From Mixta calida (GTDB lineage Bacteria > Pseudomonadota > Gammaproteobacteria > Enterobacterales > Enterobacteriaceae), in the NCBI RefSeq assembly GCF_002953215.1, contig NZ_CP026378.1, positions 1,966,540 to 2,030,539 on the forward strand: 64,000 nucleotides of DNA, given 5' to 3'. Positions 17,256 to 28,730 of this stretch are shown here, piece after piece. The number at the start of each line of letters is the position of its first letter. The stretch's first letter is position 1. The notes below the pieces were generated by a model. It was not told the DNA's origin. It ran no database searches and worked only from the letters and a program-made list of their open reading frames with translations. The position numbers and the translations under genes are program-made.

Positions 17256-17945
17256 ATGATGACGTTGCAACAGCCGCTGGAAATAATGTGCGATGTGCTG
17301 CATACGCCGGAAGGCCGTATTGTTGCGCTCGATCTGCATTACGATGAGCCGCATAACGGTTTATTCCAGCGTGTCGTGCGGCTGCAACTGGAATCGCTGA
17401 CGACGACGCAGCGCGAAGAGCGGCTGATCCATCAGCTGTTGAGCCTGGAAAGCATGGCTGGCCTGCTGCGCGAACGGCAATGGCTCTGCACGATTACGCT
17501 CGATTTTACTCTGGCGCAGATGGTAACCGAATCCACCTTTATTCGCCAAATCCTGCATCAGCTGCCGTTTTTACGCCTGTCGCTGTCTGAGGCGTTTCCC
17601 AACCTGCATGACGGCATGGATAACCCGCTGATCCGCGCCCTGTGCGAGCAGCTGAATATTTTGTGGCTCAACGATCTCGGCGCTGGCTACGCGAATCTGC
17701 ATGCGGTGCAGAGCCAGTTATTCGAGGCGGTCAGGCTCGATCGACGCTTTTACGCGGAAAACGTGCATAAATCGGTGTTTATTATGCTGCTGCGGCAGAT
17801 TATGCAGATGACCAGCCGGCTGATAATCGAAGGCGTTGAGAATGAAACCCAGCGTGAAATGCTGGCGCAGCAGGGGGTATGGGCATTGCAGAACTATCGC
17901 TACGCGCCGGTGCCGCTGCGCCAAATCGGCGGCCTGCCGCATTAA
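17256..17945 (+). CDS. Degenerate EAL-domain protein
   Basis: 229 residues covering a single EAL-type barrel with no other domain. Landmarks align but key residues differ. The EAL(L/V)R signature is replaced by IVALDLHYDE, and DDFGTGYSSL by NDLGAGYANL, so the first Asp of the pair is Asn. The K-x-D lysine is Arg (VRLDRRF). The Glu of the L-x-x-T-E strand (RLSLSEAF) and the late EGVENETQ remain. Metal ligands needed for c-di-GMP hydrolysis are therefore incomplete, and a YdiV-like protein-binding role is more likely than phosphodiesterase activity. It starts at ATG 17256, divergent from ychF and convergent with pth. Confidence 0.75.
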   Translation: MMTLQQPLEIMCDVLHTPEGRIVALDLHYDEPHNGLFQRVVRLQLESLTTTQREERLIHQLLSLESMAGLLRERQWLCTITLDFTLAQMVTESTFIRQILHQLPFLRLSLSEAFPNLHDGMDNPLIRALCEQLNILWLNDLGAGYANLHAVQSQLFEAVRLDRRFYAENVHKSVFIMLLRQIMQMTSRLIIEGVENETQREMLAQQGVWALQNYRYAPVPLRQIGGLPH

Positions 17946-17960
17946 CGGCAGGCGCCGGCA

Positions 17961-18548
17961 TCAGCCCGCCTTATAACTGTGCAGGCGGTTCATCGCCTTC
18001 AGTAAATCGTCTTTTAGCCAGACTTCGGTGCAGCGCGCCGCTTCATCCACCGCGTTGTCGATCAGCGTTTGCTCCGAGGCGGGCGGCTTGCCCAGCACAA
18101 AACCAACCACCTTATTGCGATCGCCGGGATGACCGATGCCGATGCGCAGGCGATGGAAATTTGGGTTATTGCCCAGCTTGCTGATAATGTCTTTCAGGCC
18201 GTTGTGTCCGCCGTGGCCGCCGCCCAGCTTAAACTTCGCCACGCCCGGCGGCAGATCCAGTTCGTCATGCGCCACCAGAATTTCTTCTGGCGCGATGCGG
18301 TAGAAAGTCGCCATCGCCGCCACCGCTTTGCCGCTGAGGTTCATAAAGGTGGTGGGCACCAGCAGGCGCACATCTTTGCCGCCGATATTCAGCCGCGCGG
18401 TATAGCCAAAAAATTTACTCTCTTCTTTCAGGGACTGATTATGGCGCTCTGCAAGCAGATCCACATACCAGGCGCCGGCGTTATGGCGCGTTGCGGCGTA
18501 TTCCGCGCCGGGGTTGGCAAGGCCAACAATCAGCTTAATCTCACTCAC
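17961..18548 (-). CDS. pth: Peptidyl-tRNA hydrolase
   Basis: 195 residues, the usual Pth size. It releases peptides from peptidyl-tRNAs that drop off the ribosome. Conserved features are [20 protein letters not shown] (catalytic His within RHNAG), [10 protein letters not shown] and [11 protein letters not shown], then [13 protein letters not shown] and [10 protein letters not shown]. It lies beside ychF as in E. coli, with the extra EAL gene between. The ATG at 18548 is preceded by AGGAAA. Confidence 0.97.
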   Translation of the reverse strand: MSEIKLIVGLANPGAEYAATRHNAGAWYVDLLAERHNQSLKEESKFFGYTARLNIGGKDVRLLVPTTFMNLSGKAVAAMATFYRIAPEEILVAHDELDLPPGVAKFKLGGGHGGHNGLKDIISKLGNNPNFHRLRIGIGHPGDRNKVVGFVLGKPPASEQTLIDNAVDEAARCTEVWLKDDLLKAMNRLHSYKAG

Positions 18549-18801
18549 GGTGGTTATTTCCTGCTAAAAACCGAAGGGCGATAGTGTAGCGGCCTGCGTG
18601 GGAGAATACAAAGCGTCGAAATGGTTTAATTACGGTCGGAAATAATAAGATTTCTATATAAATACAGCGGGTTAGCCGTAAAGAAATGTCAAACGGCAGT
18701 TAAAATGTGTGATCGCACACGCAACGAACAGTCGGGTCATCTCCTAAGCTTATGGTGATTTAGCACTCTGTGCTGTACAGCCGCTAACAAGGAGGCGAAA
18801 G

Positions 18802-19086
18802 ATGAAACGCAAAACTGCCATGGTCGCAGGCAACGTATTGATGGGGCTGGGTTTACTCACGATGATTTCGGGCATCGGCTATGCGGTGCTGAATCAGCTG
18901 CCGCAATTGCAGCTTTCCTCTTTGCTGACGCAAGCCTCTATCCTTGGCATCTTTATCGGCGCGCTGATGTGGTTGGTCGGCGCACGTATCAGCGGACGGG
19001 AGAAGGTCGCGGACCGCTATTACTGGCTGCGTCACTGCGATGAACGCTGCCGTCGTTCTTCACACCATCATTCCCACACGCGTTAA
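18802..19086 (+). CDS. ychH: YchH family inner-membrane stress protein
   Basis: 94 residues with two membrane helices (AMVAGNVLMGLGLLTMISGI and ILGIFIGALMWLVGARISGR) and a basic, histidine-rich tail. Its length and position between pth and prs match E. coli YchH, a small membrane protein linked to stress and biofilm growth whose mechanism is unknown. A strong AAGGAGGCG precedes the ATG. It is divergent from pth across about 250 bases. Confidence 0.9.
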   Translation: MKRKTAMVAGNVLMGLGLLTMISGIGYAVLNQLPQLQLSSLLTQASILGIFIGALMWLVGARISGREKVADRYYWLRHCDERCRRSSHHHSHTR

Positions 19087-19095
19087 TTTTTCCCG

Positions 19096-20250
19096 CTAAG
19101 GCGCCGCAGGCAGCGGCGCTGGCGCGATCGTCTCCGTGCGGTTGCGTCCGGCCGCTTTGGCCTGATAAAGCGCTTCGTCTGCCGCCATCATCAGGGATGA
19201 AAAGGTATGCGGAGCGTAGCCAGCGGCGATCCCGACGCTTACGGTATACTCGATATTATCCGGCCGCGAAATCATTGCCAGCAAACGGATCTCCTCGCAC
19301 ATCGTCTGCGCTTCCTGCACGCTGCCGCTAAACAGCGCGGCGAACTCTTCACCGCCAAGGCGTGAAAACGTGCACTCCGGCGGCAGGATCTTTTTTACGA
19401 TACGGCAGAAATCGAGCAGTACCCGGTCGCCCTGGCTGTGGCCGAAACGATCGTTGATGCTTTTAAAATTATCCAGGTCGAATATCAGCGCTGCCAACAT
19501 CTTTCGTTGCTGACGGGCGTTCTTTTCGGCTATTTTCGCCTGGGCGAACAGCGCGCGGCGGTTCCATACGCCGGTTAGCGGGTCATGCAGCGAGGCCTGT
19601 TTATAGCGGATCTGCGTGCGTTCATTCACCATTGCCAGAATCGTCAGGGTCAGCCCGATGACGAACAGAATTGATTCCAGAATCACGTAGCCTGAAAAGG
19701 TGCTGCCGCCAATAGCGCCGTGGTCATGGCTGGGCGTTCCGCCGTCAAAGCACATGCGCGTCAGGTGAAATCCAAGGTGGATCCATAACAGCAGCTGCGC
19801 GGGCCAGAAGGTGATTTGCAGGCAGGCGCGCGAGCGGGTCAGCAGAATGATTAACGCCGCGGTATAGCTGATGCAGAGCAGACAGCTCACCATAATGCGC
19901 TTCGGCATAGAGTTGAAAAAAGAGGGAAAACAGCAGAGCAGCACCCAGAGCAGGGCGCCAAACAGCCAGCTGAAGCCTGGCCGTCGTCCGGCGAAAACGC
20001 GAAACGCGCACAGCAGCATGCCGTACGCCAGCATCACCAGCGTATTGCCGACCACAACAGGCAGAAACAGCTGCCCCTGGCTGCGCAGGCTGCTGAGCCA
20101 GACGGCGGCCATCGTTGCTATAATGCCGATGGCCGTATAGCCGAGCACCCGATCGTATTGCGCGCCGCTCCATGCGAAAAGCATAATGATGCTCAGGAAG
20201 CCCAGCACATAGAGTTCACAAATAAAAAGTGTGTAGACATCAAGTGCCAT
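19096..20250 (-). CDS. Membrane diguanylate cyclase (GGDEF protein)
   Basis: From ATG at 20250 the product has 384 residues. About seven to eight N-terminal membrane helices (residues 1-225, a MASE-like sensor) precede a GGDEF domain (about 235-375). The domain has DPLTGVWNRRALF, the metal site FDLDNFKSINDRFGHSQGD, and the active loop RLGGEEF, all intact, so synthesis of c-di-GMP is expected. No RxxD inhibitory site stands before GGEEF (PPEC there). An upstream in-frame ATG at 20352 would add 34 residues; GGAG before 20250 favours the shorter form. It sits between ychH and prs, where E. coli has dauA. Confidence 0.85.
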   Translation of the reverse strand: MALDVYTLFICELYVLGFLSIIMLFAWSGAQYDRVLGYTAIGIIATMAAVWLSSLRSQGQLFLPVVVGNTLVMLAYGMLLCAFRVFAGRRPGFSWLFGALLWVLLCCFPSFFNSMPKRIMVSCLLCISYTAALIILLTRSRACLQITFWPAQLLLWIHLGFHLTRMCFDGGTPSHDHGAIGGSTFSGYVILESILFVIGLTLTILAMVNERTQIRYKQASLHDPLTGVWNRRALFAQAKIAEKNARQQRKMLAALIFDLDNFKSINDRFGHSQGDRVLLDFCRIVKKILPPECTFSRLGGEEFAALFSGSVQEAQTMCEEIRLLAMISRPDNIEYTVSVGIAAGYAPHTFSSLMMAADEALYQAKAAGRNRTETIAPAPLPAAP

Positions 20251-20432
20251 AACGCGCTTCTCCATAAAAAACCGCAGCAAAATAGCATGAGTGACCAAGA
20301 GTAAAAAGCGGTGGTTAACGCAGCGGTAAAAAAAAGAGAATATCGATAACATTACGCCCTTTGCTGGCGAACGATCGGGAAATTAGCCATGCTGTCGACA
20401 GGTTTATCTGCGGATGGGGCAGAAGCGAGGGC

Positions 20433-20458
20433 AAAAAAAACCGGGCCTGAGCCCGGTT
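20433..20458 (-). terminator. prs terminator
   Basis: AACCGGGC, CTGA, GCCCGGTT is a perfect stem-loop; on the minus strand it is followed by eight T. It lies 17 bases past the prs stop. Confidence 0.85.
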
Positions 20459-20474
20459 TTCGACATTTCAGCGA

Positions 20475-21533
<1,059 letters not shown>

Positions 21534-21559
21534 TCAGGAACGGGGTGACGCTGTCACAT

Positions 21560-22423
21560 TCACGCCAGTTGCCCTGAAAGTATGCGGTGAAGAGGCGAAA
21601 GGTTTACGCCCTGCGCAACGAATCCCTGCATCCAGTTCGGGGCCAGCTCAAGCACCTGACGGGCAGCGGACTCGGTGTCGAATTCTGCAAACACACAAGC
21701 GCCGGTTCCTGTCAGGCGCGACGGCGCGTATTCTAGCAGCCAGGAAACAAGCGCATCAACCTCACGAAAACGTTTTCTTACGACTGACTCACAATCATTG
21801 CCGAAAGGCGCCTGTAACAGCGCATCAAATGAGCGTACCGGCGAATTTCGCGTCAGCTCCGGGTCGCCAAAGACCTGCGGCGTGGAAACGGCCACGCCGG
21901 GATGGGCCACCAGATACCATTTTTCCGGCGGCGAGGCGGGCCGCAGCGCCTCGCCGACCCCTTCGGCAAAGGCCGCGTGGCCGCGCACGAACACCGGCAC
22001 GTCGGCGCCGAGTTTTAAGCCGAGCGCGCAGAGCGTCTCGCTATCCAGTCCGGTATTCCAGAGATGGTTCAGCGCCACCAGCACCGTCGCGGCATTCGAC
22101 GAACCACCGCCGAGACCGCCGCCCATCGGCAGACGTTTGTCAACGGCGATATCCGCGCCAGCCTGCGGCGGCAGGGCGCCGCGTTCGGCCGCGGCCTGCA
22201 TTAACAGCCGCGCGGCGCGTACGATCAGGTTATCCTCGTGCGCCACGCCGGGCACCGGCGTCAACAGACGAATCTCGCCGTGTGAACACGGCGTAATATG
22301 CAGGCTGTCGCCGTAATCGAGGAACTGAAACAGCGTCTGTAGATTATGATAGCCGTCGGGACGACGGCCGGTGATATATAAAAACAGATTCAGCTTCGCG
22401 GGCGCGGGCCAGGTGGTCATCAT
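21560..22423 (-). CDS. ispE: 4-diphosphocytidyl-2-C-methyl-D-erythritol kinase
   Basis: 287 residues. A GHMP kinase that phosphorylates CDP-methylerythritol in the MEP isoprenoid pathway. The ATP loop [20 protein letters not shown] and the substrate region [20 protein letters not shown] are clear, as are [13 protein letters not shown] and the start of the C-terminal half. The start is one of two adjacent ATGs (22423 or 22420) overlapping the lolB stop by about four bases, so translation is probably coupled to lolB. Confidence 0.97.
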   Translation of the reverse strand: MMTTWPAPAKLNLFLYITGRRPDGYHNLQTLFQFLDYGDSLHITPCSHGEIRLLTPVPGVAHEDNLIVRAARLLMQAAAERGALPPQAGADIAVDKRLPMGGGLGGGSSNAATVLVALNHLWNTGLDSETLCALGLKLGADVPVFVRGHAAFAEGVGEALRPASPPEKWYLVAHPGVAVSTPQVFGDPELTRNSPVRSFDALLQAPFGNDCESVVRKRFREVDALVSWLLEYAPSRLTGTGACVFAEFDTESAARQVLELAPNWMQGFVAQGVNLSPLHRILSGQLA

Positions 22424-23046
22424 TGTACGGTCCAGCTGTCCATGCGCAGTTTGATGCGTTTGTCGCCCTGTTTCAGCTCAATGCTGGCGGGCAGCGCCGG
22501 TTTAACCTTGCTGTCATAGCCCTGGATATTGACGTCCCACGTCTGACCGTTGCGGCTGTAGCGCAGGCTGCGCAGCTGATACTGGTCGTTGAGAGTGAAA
22601 TCGGTGGCGTCGCCCGGCAGGCCGAGCATCCACTGACGCAGGTTGGCCAGCGGAATATCCATGCCTGTCAGCTGTGAGATCATCTTTTCGGCGTCGTTGC
22701 TGACGTAGCGCTTACCTTTGTTATCGACCAGCTGCACCACCGAGCCCTGCGCGTCAAGTTGCAGCTCGGTGCTGCCGAGCGGGTTGGTCAGCAACAGGCG
22801 ATAGCGGTCGGGCGCGGTCTGCTGCCAGTTAAAGCGCGCGTAAACTTTCTGCTGGTCGGAAAGCCAGGCGAACGCGCCGCGCGTTTGATAACGCGTGATC
22901 TGTTGTACGGCCTGCTGGTGTTGCTGCCACTGCGGGGAGGTGGGGCTCTGGCCGGGGCCTTGCGGTTTATTGACGGTACAGGCCGCCAGCAGCACGCTGG
23001 CCAGTGGGATCAGCCGCAAAGAACGGCGGGTTAGCGAATCAAACAC
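22420..23046 (-). CDS. lolB: Outer-membrane lipoprotein receptor LolB
   Basis: 208 residues. A lipoprotein signal peptide with lipobox LLAAC (cysteine at residue 22) anchors it in the outer membrane, where LolB takes lipoproteins from LolA and inserts them. The mature part has the expected fold residues, with [20 protein letters not shown] in the early beta-sheet and the C-terminal [10 protein letters not shown]. It is divergent from hemA with about 210 bases between, as in E. coli. Confidence 0.95.
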   Translation of the reverse strand: MFDSLTRRSLRLIPLASVLLAACTVNKPQGPGQSPTSPQWQQHQQAVQQITRYQTRGAFAWLSDQQKVYARFNWQQTAPDRYRLLLTNPLGSTELQLDAQGSVVQLVDNKGKRYVSNDAEKMISQLTGMDIPLANLRQWMLGLPGDATDFTLNDQYQLRSLRYSRNGQTWDVNIQGYDSKVKPALPASIELKQGDKRIKLRMDSWTVQ

Positions 23047-23258
23047 CAGGTCATCTCCTCAGACACTTTTTTCTATCCAAACGGTTAACGCTAATCATTC
23101 GCCTTTTAACCGTCAACGTTGAATTGCCGAAATTCAGTCTTATCAGCTATATCTTATTACAGTCATAGTCTTTGTATGGCTTTTCTTGATCTCCCGCATC
23201 TTGTAGAATGCGCACCATAAATCCCCAACAACATTGGGATAACCCGATCTGATTCACC

Positions 23259-24515
23259 ATGACGCTGCTGGCCCTCGGAATAAATCATAAAACGGCACCT
23301 GTTGCCCTACGCGAACGCGTTACCTTCTCGCCGGATACGCTGGACGAGGCTTTAAATAGCCTGCTGGCGCAGCCGATGGTGCAGGGGGGCGTCGTGCTGT
23401 CTACCTGTAACCGCACGGAACTTTATCTTAGCGTAGAAGAGCAGGAAAACCTGCAGGAGCGTCTGGTGCAGTGGCTGTGCGAATACCACAACCTGCGCGA
23501 AGACGAAGTGCGTAAAAGCCTGTACTGGCATCAGGGCAATGCCGCCGTGAGCCATCTGATGCGCGTCGCCAGCGGACTTGATTCGCTGGTGCTGGGCGAG
23601 CCGCAGATCCTGGGGCAGGTGAAAAAAGCCTTCGCGGATTCCCAGCGCGGCCATTCGCTCTCCAGCGAACTGGAGCGCATGTTTCAGAAAACTTTCTCTG
23701 TCGCCAAACGGGTGCGCACGGAAACGGAGATCGGCGCCAGCGCCGTCTCGGTCGCCTTCGCCGCCTGTACGCTGGCGCGCCAGATTTTCGAGTCGCTTTC
23801 AACCGTGAACGTGCTGCTGGTCGGCGCGGGCGAAACCATCGAACTGGCAGCGCGCCATCTGCGCGAGCATAACGTCAAAAAATTGATTATCGCCAACCGC
23901 ACCCGCGAACGCGCGCAGCTGCTTGCCGATGAGGTGGGAGCGGAAGTGATCGGCCTGACGGAGATCGACACTCGCCTGGCGGAAGCGGACATTATTATCA
24001 GCTCCACCGCCAGTCCGCTGCCGATCATTGGCCGCGGCATGGTTGAGCGGGCGCTGAAGGCGCGCCGCAATCAGCCGATGCTGCTGGTGGATATCGCCGT
24101 GCCGCGCGACGTGGAGCCGGAGGTCGGCAAGCTCGCCAACGCTTATCTCTACAGCGTGGACGATCTGCAGGCGATCATCGAAAACAATATGGCGCAGCGT
24201 AAAGCGGCGGCGGTGCAGGCGGAAACCATCGTGGCTCAGGAGAGCAGCGAGTTTATGGCCTGGCTGCGCGCGCAGAGCGCCGTCGAAACCATCCGCGACT
24301 ACCGCGATCAGGCCAGCCAGATACGCGCTGAGCTGGAGGCCAAAGCGCTGGCCGCATTGCAGCAGGGCGCGGATGCGGAGGCGGTGCTGCACGATCTGGC
24401 CCATAAGCTGACCAACCGGCTGATTCACGCCCCTACCAAATCCCTGCAGCAGGCCGCACGCGACGGCGACACCGAACGCCTGCAAATCCTGCGTGACAGC
24501 CTCGGGCTGGACTAG
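23259..24515 (+). CDS. hemA: Glutamyl-tRNA reductase
   Basis: 418 residues, matching the family. It reduces glutamyl-tRNA to glutamate-1-semialdehyde, the first committed step of tetrapyrrole synthesis. The catalytic cysteine is in [14 protein letters not shown], with the N-terminal [17 protein letters not shown], then [20 protein letters not shown], and the NADPH domain [17 protein letters not shown]. In Klebsiella-type bacteria HemA abundance is set by heme-dependent proteolysis near its N-terminus. It also feeds siroheme needed by the nitrite reductase encoded at 47-51 kb. prfA follows in the same direction. Confidence 0.98.
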   Translation: MTLLALGINHKTAPVALRERVTFSPDTLDEALNSLLAQPMVQGGVVLSTCNRTELYLSVEEQENLQERLVQWLCEYHNLREDEVRKSLYWHQGNAAVSHLMRVASGLDSLVLGEPQILGQVKKAFADSQRGHSLSSELERMFQKTFSVAKRVRTETEIGASAVSVAFAACTLARQIFESLSTVNVLLVGAGETIELAARHLREHNVKKLIIANRTRERAQLLADEVGAEVIGLTEIDTRLAEADIIISSTASPLPIIGRGMVERALKARRNQPMLLVDIAVPRDVEPEVGKLANAYLYSVDDLQAIIENNMAQRKAAAVQAETIVAQESSEFMAWLRAQSAVETIRDYRDQASQIRAELEAKALAALQQGADAEAVLHDLAHKLTNRLIHAPTKSLQQAARDGDTERLQILRDSLGLD

Positions 24516-24551
24516 ATAATTCCTATACCAATACAGGGTAAACCATACCAG

Positions 24552-25634
24552 ATGAAGACTTCTATTGTTGCCAAACTGGAAGCCTTGCAGGAGCGCCACG
24601 AAGAAGTGGAAGCGATGCTCGGCGACGCCAGCGTCATCGCTGAACAGGAGCGTTTCCGCGCGCTGTCGCGTGAATATGCGCAGCTGACCGACGTTAGCCA
24701 GTGTTTCCGTCAGTGGCAGCAGGTGCAGGAAGATATCGCCACCGCCGAGCAGATGCTCAGCGACGCGGAAATGCGCGACATGGCGATGGACGAGCTGAAA
24801 ACGGCGCGCGCGCAGAGCGAACAGCTGGAGCAACAGCTGCAGGTGCTGCTGCTGCCGAAAGATCCTGACGACGAACGCGACTGCTTTGTGGAAGTGCGCG
24901 CCGGCGCGGGCGGCGACGAAGCGGCGATTTTCGCCGGCGACCTGTTCCGCATGTACAGCCGTTACGCGGAAGCGCGCCGTTGGCGCGTTGAAATGATCAG
25001 CGCCAGTGAAGGGGAACATGGCGGCTACAAAGAGGTGATCGCCCGCGTGAGCGGCGACGGCGCCTACGGCCGACTGAAATTTGAATCGGGCGGCCATCGC
25101 GTACAGCGCGTGCCGGAAACCGAATCGCAGGGGCGCATTCATACCTCCGCCTGTACCATCGCGGTGATGCCGGAGCTGCCGGAGGCGGAAATGCCCGATA
25201 TCAACCCCGGCGACCTGAAGATCGATACCTTCCGCTCCTCCGGCGCGGGCGGCCAGCACGTCAACACCACCGATTCCGCTATCCGCATCACCCATCTGCC
25301 GACCGGCATCGTGGTAGAGTGCCAGGATGAGCGCTCGCAGCATAAAAACAAAGCCAAAGCGCTCTCGGTGCTGGGCGCGCGTATTCATGCCGCCGAAATG
25401 GCGAAGCGCCACGCGGAAGAGGCTTCCACGCGCCGCAACCTGCTGGGCAGCGGCGATCGTTCCGACCGCATCCGCACCTACAACTTTCCGCAGGGCCGCG
25501 TGACCGACCACCGCATCAACCTGACGCTTTATCGTCTGGACGAAGTGATGGAAGGGAAGCTGGATATGCTGATTGAACCTATCGTGCAGGAGCATCAGGC
25601 CGATCAGCTGGCTGCGCTTGCCGGGCAGGATTAA
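24552..25634 (+). CDS. prfA: Peptide chain release factor 1
   Basis: 360 residues. It reads UAA and UAG stop codons and releases the peptide with its GGQ loop, seen as [20 protein letters not shown]. The anticodon-like region holds [20 protein letters not shown]. It is followed with a one-base overlap by prmC, which methylates the GGQ glutamine. This coupling is conserved in enterobacteria. Confidence 0.98.
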   Translation: MKTSIVAKLEALQERHEEVEAMLGDASVIAEQERFRALSREYAQLTDVSQCFRQWQQVQEDIATAEQMLSDAEMRDMAMDELKTARAQSEQLEQQLQVLLLPKDPDDERDCFVEVRAGAGGDEAAIFAGDLFRMYSRYAEARRWRVEMISASEGEHGGYKEVIARVSGDGAYGRLKFESGGHRVQRVPETESQGRIHTSACTIAVMPELPEAEMPDINPGDLKIDTFRSSGAGGQHVNTTDSAIRITHLPTGIVVECQDERSQHKNKAKALSVLGARIHAAEMAKRHAEEASTRRNLLGSGDRSDRIRTYNFPQGRVTDHRINLTLYRLDEVMEGKLDMLIEPIVQEHQADQLAALAGQD

Positions 25635-26461
25635 TGGATATTCGCAGCTGGTTGAAAGCCGCCTGCGCCACGCTGTGCGGCGGCGAAAGTCCGAAGCGCG
25701 ACGCTGAAGTGCTGCTGTCGTTTGTCACCGGCAAACCGCGCAGCTGGCTGATCGCCTTTGACGACGCGCCGCTCAGCGAAGCGCAATTGGCGCAGCTCAA
25801 TGTTTTACTGGCTCGTCGCGCCCGCGGCGAGCCAGTGGCGCATCTTACCGGCGAGCGCGAATTTTGGTCGCTGCCGCTGACCGTCTCGCCGGTTACGCTT
25901 ATCCCCCGTCCCGATACCGAAATCCTCGTTGAACAGGCGTTGGCGCGCCTGCCTGACCACGCGGTCGATATTCTCGATCTCGGCACCGGCACCGGCGCCG
26001 TGGCGCTGGCGCTGGCCAGCGAACGTCCTGACTGTCGGCTGGTGGGCGTCGATCGGGTGCCGGAGGCGGTGACGCTGGCGCAGCACAACGCGCGTAAGCT
26101 CGGCATCGACAATGCGACTTTCTTAACCAGCGACTGGCTCAGCGCGCTGGCGGAGAGGCGCTTTACGATGATTGTCAGCAATCCGCCCTATATCGACGCC
26201 GCCGACGCGCATTTGCAGCAGGGCGACGTGCGCTTTGAGCCGCTCAGCGCGCTGGTGGCGCCGGAAGAGGGATTAGCGGATATCCGCCATATCGCAGAGG
26301 CTGCGCGCCGTTATTTACTGCCGGGCGGCTGGTTAATGCTGGAGCATGGCTGGCAACAGGGCGAAGCAGTGCGTAATATTCTCGCTGCCCATGATTATCA
26401 GGCAGTAGCAACCTGCCAGGACTATGCGGGTCACGATCGCGTGACTCTCGGCACATATTAA
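25634..26461 (+). CDS. prmC: Release factor glutamine methyltransferase
   Basis: 275 residues. It methylates the GGQ glutamine of release factors 1 and 2 using S-adenosylmethionine. Residues: LDLGTGTGAVALALA (SAM motif I) and MIVSNPPYIDAADAHL (the NPPY motif that holds the glutamine). The ATG overlaps the prfA stop by one base. Confidence 0.97.
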   Translation: MDIRSWLKAACATLCGGESPKRDAEVLLSFVTGKPRSWLIAFDDAPLSEAQLAQLNVLLARRARGEPVAHLTGEREFWSLPLTVSPVTLIPRPDTEILVEQALARLPDHAVDILDLGTGTGAVALALASERPDCRLVGVDRVPEAVTLAQHNARKLGIDNATFLTSDWLSALAERRFTMIVSNPPYIDAADAHLQQGDVRFEPLSALVAPEEGLADIRHIAEAARRYLLPGGWLMLEHGWQQGEAVRNILAAHDYQAVATCQDYAGHDRVTLGTY

Positions 26462-26474
26462 CAGGGAGAGCATC

Positions 26475-26873
26475 ATGGCTGCTTACTACGGCGTGATTAA
26501 ACACCTTCACCTGCTTACCGTCGCGATTACGGTAACGCTGTTTATCCTGCGTTTTATCTGGCTGCAAAGCGGCTCGGCGATGATGACGCGGCGTTGGGTA
26601 CGCATCGTGCCCCATATCAACGATACGCTACTGTTTGTGACCGGCATCTGCCTGGTAATAATTACCCATTTTTATCCGTTCACGCCGCAGGGTAACTGGC
26701 TGACGGAGAAGCTGTTTGGCGTTATTATCTATGTCGCCCTGGGCGTTGTGGCTTTCGGCCGTCGCCCGCGTGAGGCTAAAGTACGCTGGATTGCCTTTAT
26801 CGTGGCGCTGGCGGTGCTGGGCATCATTATTAAGCTGGCCGTCACCAAACTGCCGCTTTTGGGGATTGTATGA
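26475..26873 (+). CDS. sirB2: SirB2 family membrane protein
   Basis: 132 residues with four hydrophobic segments, starting YYGVIKHLHLLTVAITVTLF, as in SirB2 proteins. The function is not established; the name comes from a Salmonella locus linked to invasion-gene control. It lies 13 bases after prmC and overlaps sirB1 by four bases, so the three are one operon. Confidence 0.93.
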   Translation: MAAYYGVIKHLHLLTVAITVTLFILRFIWLQSGSAMMTRRWVRIVPHINDTLLFVTGICLVIITHFYPFTPQGNWLTEKLFGVIIYVALGVVAFGRRPREAKVRWIAFIVALAVLGIIIKLAVTKLPLLGIV

Positions 26874-27679
26874 CATCAGTAGCAAATATCGATTTTAGCG
26901 AAGCGCCGCTCTGTGAAATGGTGATCGCCACGTCGCGCGCCATCCGTAACGACTTTCCGGCGGATGCGGTCAATGCGCAGCTGCAGGCGCTGGTCGAAGA
27001 GGCGCGCGACTACGTCTCGTCGGTGGACGGGCCGGATCTCCGGCTGGAAAAGCTGCTGGAGCTGTTTTATAAAAAGTGGAAATTCGGCGGCGCCAGCGGC
27101 GTCTACAAACTGTCGGACGTGCTCTGGCTGGATAACGTATTGAACACCCGCCAGGGCACGGCGGTTTCGCTTGGCGTAGTACTGCTGCATATCGCGCACC
27201 AGCTCGATCTGCCGCTGATGCCGGTGATTTTCCCGACGCAGCTTATTCTGCGCGCCGACTGGATGGATGGCGAAATGTGGCTGATCAATCCGTTCAACGG
27301 CGAAACGCTCAGCGAACATACGCTGGAAGTCTGGCTGAAAGGCAATATCAGCCCCACCGCAGAGCTGTATGAAGAGGATCTGGACGAGGCGGAGCCTTCC
27401 ACCGTTATCCGCAAAATGCTGGATACGCTGAAAACGGCGCTGATGGAAGAGAAGCATATGGAGCTGGCGCTGAACGTTTGCAATCTGCTGCTGGAAATCG
27501 ATCCCGACGACCCATATGAAATCCGCGATCGGGGGCTGATTTACGCCCAGCTGGACTGTGAGCATGTCGCCCTGACCGACCTGATCTATTTTGTCGAGCA
27601 GTGCCCGGAAGATCCGGTCAGTGAAATGATTAAGGTTCAGATTCACTCAATTGAACAGAAACAGGTGACGCTGCATTGA
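26870..27679 (+). CDS. sirB1: SirB1 family protein
   Basis: 269 residues. The N-terminal transglutaminase-like (SirB1) domain includes FGGASGVYKLSDVLWLDNVL and RQGTAVSLGVVLLHIAHQL. The C-terminal stretch (EEKHMELALNVCNLLLEIDP, then PYEIRDRGLIYAQLDCEHVA) is TPR-like. The biochemical role is unknown. It overlaps sirB2 and precedes kdsA by 32 bases, the same order as E. coli. Confidence 0.93.
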   Translation: MTSVANIDFSEAPLCEMVIATSRAIRNDFPADAVNAQLQALVEEARDYVSSVDGPDLRLEKLLELFYKKWKFGGASGVYKLSDVLWLDNVLNTRQGTAVSLGVVLLHIAHQLDLPLMPVIFPTQLILRADWMDGEMWLINPFNGETLSEHTLEVWLKGNISPTAELYEEDLDEAEPSTVIRKMLDTLKTALMEEKHMELALNVCNLLLEIDPDDPYEIRDRGLIYAQLDCEHVALTDLIYFVEQCPEDPVSEMIKVQIHSIEQKQVTLH

Positions 27680-27699
27680 GCAGCGTCTCCCTTCAATAA

Positions 27700-28566
<867 letters not shown>

Positions 28567-28588
28567 GCCTCTGGCTGGCGCAATAAAA

Positions 28589-28622
28589 AAAGCAGCGGGG
28601 TTGCTCCGCTGCTTTTTTTTTA
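28589..28622 (+). terminator. kdsA operon terminator
   Basis: AAGCAGCGG and CCGCTGCTT pair around GGTTGCT and are followed by a run of T. It lies about 25 bases past the kdsA stop. Confidence 0.9.
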
Positions 28623-28730
28623 TCCTGACATTTGACGGAAATCACCCGTAAAAGCGAGAAAAGGCGTATTTCTCCGTGAGGTGCTTCCATGACGCCGCTG
28701 ACGCCTGCGCGTAAAAAGGCGGCGGGAGCG

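Noticed and set aside
23799-25595. A 598-codon minus-strand frame across hemA and prfA
   Set aside because: It lies antisense to two certain essential genes, is rich in His, Arg and Ala as expected for reverse frames of G+C-rich genes, and has no ribosome site.
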